From Opisthorchis felineus (Eukaryota > Platyhelminthes > Trematoda > Opisthorchiida > Opisthorchiidae): a stretch of 64,000 bases of DNA. The position numbers and the translations under genes were made by a program. Positions within the stretch are counted from its first letter, which is position 1; each line of letters begins with the position of its first letter. This document shows positions 60,118 to 64,000 of the stretch, piece by piece. The notes below the pieces were generated by a model that saw only the letters and a program-made list of their open reading frames with translations, was not told where the DNA came from and made no database searches. The stretch lies in NCBI GenBank assembly GCA_004794785.1, contig SJOL01006482.1:305593-369592 (forward strand), given 5' to 3'.

Positions 60118-61424
60118 TAAATCAATTCAATTCGTCAGCTATAAACCACGTACCACAGGCACGTGGGTTCTAGCTGTTACAGTTTCTTTCACCGGAAAAT
60201 GGGACACTGCGGGAGATACGGCCAAGCCTTAGAGGTGACGGCATGTTTAGTTATTTCAGGAATTAAGCAACCTCGCATTTAAGGCGATAGCTTTGAGCGC
60301 CACTCACCGCACGATTGGGCCATTTCTGCAAATTTCATTAACCGTTGGTGAGTTCAGCCCTGGGGTCCTCATCCAGGGAGGCAGCATTTGCCGACCCTAA
60401 TAAGTTTACCGGTTAGTGTTTTCATGCCAGGCTGCCTGTCCACATCTTCACCGCTCCCTTTCGGTACAGAACTGGGCAAAAGGAGCTCTTGGAGGTAGAT
60501 GGTCTTCTGGCATGCGGAGTACATGTCCCAACCAGTGTAGCCTATGAAGCCTGAGTAATTCATCTATCGCGAGAGAGTTCTTTTCCCTAGGACAATCTGA
60601 CGTACCTCATCACAGCTAATCCAATTTTCGCACCGGACCCGACTAATGCTTTGGAGACACCGATTGTCAAACACTGACATTTTCGTACGTCCTCTACTCG
60701 TAGGGACTACGTCTCTGATCAATAAAGCAGCAAGGATCACACCGCAGGAGTGTACGCTCTGTCACTGACAGTCAAAATTACGTCATGTCGGTTTCACAGG
60801 TGTCGAAGGTTGGCGAAGTCTGCCCTGGCCTTCCCGATTCGAGAAGTAACCTCACCTTCAGCCAGTCCACCGGAAATTACATAACTAACTAGGTAAATAA
60901 ATTTATCTACCACGTTGATTGGCTTGCCTGGAAGTATGATGTTTGGGTTTGATCCAACCCAGCCTTGTAGCAGCCCCTTACTCTTTTCAGGTGTGAAGCG
61001 CATGCCAAACCGTGCGGCAGAGTTATTTAGGTTATTTAAAATGGTTTGCACTTTTTAAGTATTTGAACTAAGGATAATAATATCGTCCACGTACTCAATG
61101 TCTGTGAGAGAATGTCCCGGGAGCATTTTGACTCCCGAGGTTTCACAGGCAGCCATAGAAATTTCAAGTAGCATATCAATAACAAATTTGAATAGGAAAG
61201 GTGAGATAGCAGCCTTGTCTTACACCACTGGACGCGTAGAACGCAGGCAAAAGCTTCCCGTATACCCATACGCGTCCACAGGAGTTCGCATACAGTGCTC
61301 TTATAAGGCAAATAAATTTGGAAGGGACACCTTTGAACGCCAGACACTGCCAAAGTTTCTGACAATCGACAGAATCAAAAGCAGCTTTGAAATCAAGGAA
61401 AGCAACGAACGTGAGATGTTTGAA
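60118..61424 (-). mobile_element. RTE-like non-LTR element, 5'-truncated copy
   Basis: On the minus strand it starts at RT motif A near 61360-61420 (FLDFKAAFDSVDCQKLW) and continues through 61098-61350. The YADD-like region is near 61080-61100 (the strand reads YVDDIIIL). It then reads NNSAARFGMRFTPEKSKGLL and SYVISGGLAEGEVTSRIGKA at 60794-61051. The C-terminal block and 3' UTR run to about 60118 and end GTGGTTTATAGCTGACGAAT. It resembles the 53.6-57.3 kb copy more than the copy at the window start. Confidence 0.85.
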
Positions 61425-62299
61425 GGAGTGGCGACTTTCTGGAATTTATATCAAGGTATAGATATGGTCGATGCATCTTTAGCTAGGGCGAAACCCAGCT
61501 TAACTCTCACGAATGTGACAACCACTGGTAAGTTTATGTACTTGGAACAATGGTTATTCTTACAGAGGCCCTCTATATGGATACCAAAAATGACGGTGAG
61601 AAAGCAAAAGGTAGCAAAATTGATGTGGAAATGACTACAGTATTCCAGGAACAGGGTAAGAATGACAGGCGGACAAAGCAAAAACAAAGCTGCCAAGAAA
61701 TGTGCACAGTGTTTTTGATGCATGATGGCACACTTTAAATTGTGTTTACGTCAGACCTCACTTTCTTAGGCACTGAGTTAATGGCCTTTATTACAGGTGG
61801 TGCCCATTTCACTGAAATGAACACTACAGTAGGGATATGAGCTGCAGAGTACGTCAGCCTCACCTCCGCGATAAAGGCACTAGATAGATAAAGCTCTTTG
61901 ATTCATACATCCACCGTCTAGGACAACCTAAACCTTACCGTAATGTGACAATCTATGTGCCTCCGTGACCCTGTGAGCTATACTGTAGAATGTTCGTGAG
62001 GCACTCATACTAGGCAACTCTCCAATCAGGCTGATTAATGTTTACAGGTCTGACAAACCCAGACTCCTAGTCCCCCAGGTTTCAGGCTAGAACACGCATC
62101 ATAACGTGTTCTTTAACAATGGTAATGCATGTAAATTTTCCTTAAAACGCCGCTGGCATGCGCCCAGAATTTTGAACTAAAAGCGCGAATGATGACTCCA
62201 ATTGTCCCCCTGTCTAGATGTGGGCGCCTTGGTAGCATCTCAGCCCACGTACAACCAGGAGGTCCACACATACAAATAAACTCATGCCACATCGACCGT

Positions 62300-64000
62300 C
62301 GCATAACGCCATCAGCCGGGCTGCCTTACTTTCTGCAACAATAGGGCGGGTAAGCGAGAACAGGCTGATGCTGACGCCTCCCTTCCTCCTCGTTCACACA
62401 TTTAATCTTCTCCCTTCCTATCCCATTAATAACTTTCTCCTTGTAGCCTCACTGGTTTCGCAGGAAACGTCAGCGCGATATCCGGCCCCGAAGTCCCCAG
62501 GTATCGCGAAATCAATCTTCAAGCATAAATTCCCTGCTTATCTGGCTGCTTTCAAGGTTCGCACTCTGAAGTAAGCAGGACATTTAGCCGCTCTTGCTCT
62601 CACACTGGAATCGCTTGGCAATGATGTCTTCCGCGCAGCAGAAACACGAATTTATGTTACAAGCACAATGGTTGAGATAACTGCCCGATTACTGTTCACT
62701 CGCTTCCGGCTGCGCAACTCTGGAGATCCAGAGGCCGCTTCGGCATGATGTGCAGAGGTCGGTATCGTCACAAGTCCACGGGCAGGAAGACTCTTAGTTG
62801 ACTGGGCCCCCGTTGATAGTCGCCTATGCGGAGTTTGTCTTGTAACATCCGCAAAGTTGTCTCACAAATGAAAACTTGAGCGCTGTCTCTTCGTCGTGTC
62901 CTTTTAAGCTCCAAATGGCTGCGGCTCTAACACCATCAAAGAAAAGTTTTCCGAAGCCTTGAATGCCCTTCCGCGGAGAGTTGAAGTTCGTCCTTTCAAC
63001 TGACGGAGATCTTAATGGACATGTGATTGGGAAATAATTATGTGATGGACACGGTTTGGATTCGGCACGTACGGAAAATGGTGAACAACTGCTTAAGCTA
63101 CATGCTGATTGAAGATTATTGTTAGGCAGTACCAATTCTTGAAAAAATCAAAGTCGTCTGGCCAAATGGTGTCCTCCAACAACGTGTCAGCCACGAACCC
63201 AAATAGATCACACCACCATCAGTTACCGATGGAGCGGAGAAATAGCAGACCGTCGCCCCTTTGGAACACATTTAAAGATTTCAACCATGCGCTCACCCAG
63301 AGTTGCTTCTCTCTTCGTTTTCTGAGGCCGCCTATGGTGTGGACAAATCGTTTATCAACTGAAACCTGGCAGATTCAGAATTTATGCGAATTTGAAATTC
63401 TTCCTCCTGCCTCTGTTTCAGTCGCTCCAAAGTCGAATGTTAATTAGTGCTGGAACGTAATTGCGACATCTTTGCACAGTGCCGGAAGATGTGCTTGTAT
63501 CACGGTGCTACCAGGCTTGTTAAATCACTGAATATCAGAAAAAACTGTGACACCCCCTGAAACAAGTAGAAGTGTTCCCGTTGTTCTCTAAAATGATTGG
63601 GCCCAAAAAATTATTAGACGTCGAGTGAAAGTAAACGTGAGTGCATGCAGCGAAGCCTGGTTGCCGCGGAAGACCAAGGATATGGAAGAGGCCTGGTATG
63701 CACAAAGGACATTTTAGTTTATTTCTGCAATCAACCTATGTAAACCTCCGGCGACTGAAAACATCAGAGATCAAAGAAGCCTGACCGTATTGAAGAAAAA
63801 AGGACGCCTCGACCGATGGGCCGAGCGGCCACCCGCTACCATTGAGTTGGATCCCACAGCTGAAGTATAGCCTTGGGCGGTAAACCTCCGACCCCGGTGA
63901 TTTATGACTGCATATATTCTCCCAAACGCTACCGAGCTTTTGGTCCGGCCCACCCATACTGGTCTCTTTCCGTTTTTCACTCACAGAAGTTGAGCTTCAC
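62300..64000 (+). mobile_element. RTE-like non-LTR element, 5' half, runs off the window
   Basis: The plus strand reads the endonuclease from about 62550 (AFKVRTLK, then LAALALTLESLGNDVFRAAE, TRI), through VDSRLCGVCLVTSAKLSHK at 62815-62870, to NHALTQSCFSLRF at 63285-63325 near the domain end. The linker and the pre-RT box (VIYDCIYSPKRYRAFGPAHP) lie at 63895-63955. Frames shift and stop often. The RT lies beyond 64000. Confidence 0.82.

Noticed and set aside
61098..61634. Long plus-strand open frame of 178 codons
   Set aside because: Most of it is the antisense of the RTE-like reverse transcriptase on the minus strand; only the last part after 61430 is not explained and it has no domain.

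Overview
The window looks like nuclear DNA of a flatworm, most likely a digenean trematode. Genes are sparse and broken into many exons by large, repeat-filled introns, while one gene has introns of only 36-41 bp. The repeat load (RTE-like non-LTR elements, a Penelope-like element, a CsRn1-type Ty3/gypsy element, TA microsatellites) is typical of flukes. No bacterial operon, CRISPR array, rRNA or intact tRNA was seen. Species cannot be assigned from sequence alone.

Three protein-coding loci are supported. (1) A plus-strand gene, about 7.16-37.18 kb, was reassembled by matching splice sites and reading phase over 14 exons (4146 nt, about 1381 codons). All 13 junctions agree in phase. It encodes a long low-complexity region with a coiled coil, then a C-terminal half with recurring beta-blade-like segments. 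The family is not recognised, and the 5' end is not found. (2) A minus-strand gene at 50.12-50.80 kb is a clear FBXO36-type F-box protein; four exons are visible and the N-terminal exon(s) are missing. (3) Isolated exons are present: a 350-nt minus-strand exon near 42.4-42.7 kb, a GLI/AEBP2-like zinc-finger exon at 39.47-39.63 kb on the plus strand, and weaker candidates.

Mobile DNA fills much of the rest. RTE-like non-LTR pieces lie at 1-1.42 kb (minus), 8.03-8.75 (minus), 38.82-39.18 (minus), 43.98-44.25 (plus), 50.94-51.54 (minus), 53.64-57.31 (plus, nearly full length but decayed), 60.12-61.42 (minus) and 62.3-64.0 (plus, runs off the window). A Penelope-like element (29.24-31.58 kb) sits in intron 8 of gene 1. 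Its reverse transcriptase palm is deleted, and its flanking direct repeats look like hammerhead ribozymes. A 2.86-kb Ty3/gypsy element (46.57-49.43 kb, minus) has both LTRs, a polypurine tract and a 7-bp flanking duplication, but has lost protease, reverse transcriptase and RNase H, so gag runs into integrase.

The least expected signal is RNA-like. A dispersed repeat of about 85 bp (four copies, 10.4, 18.0, 43.6 and 50.9 kb) carries on its minus strand a hammerhead-type core with a GCCC/GGGC stem II. A second hammerhead-like family flanks the Penelope element and occurs alone at 9.1 and 20.0 kb; a stem I helix in it shows a compensatory change between copies. Whether any copy self-cleaves is untested, and most have core mutations.
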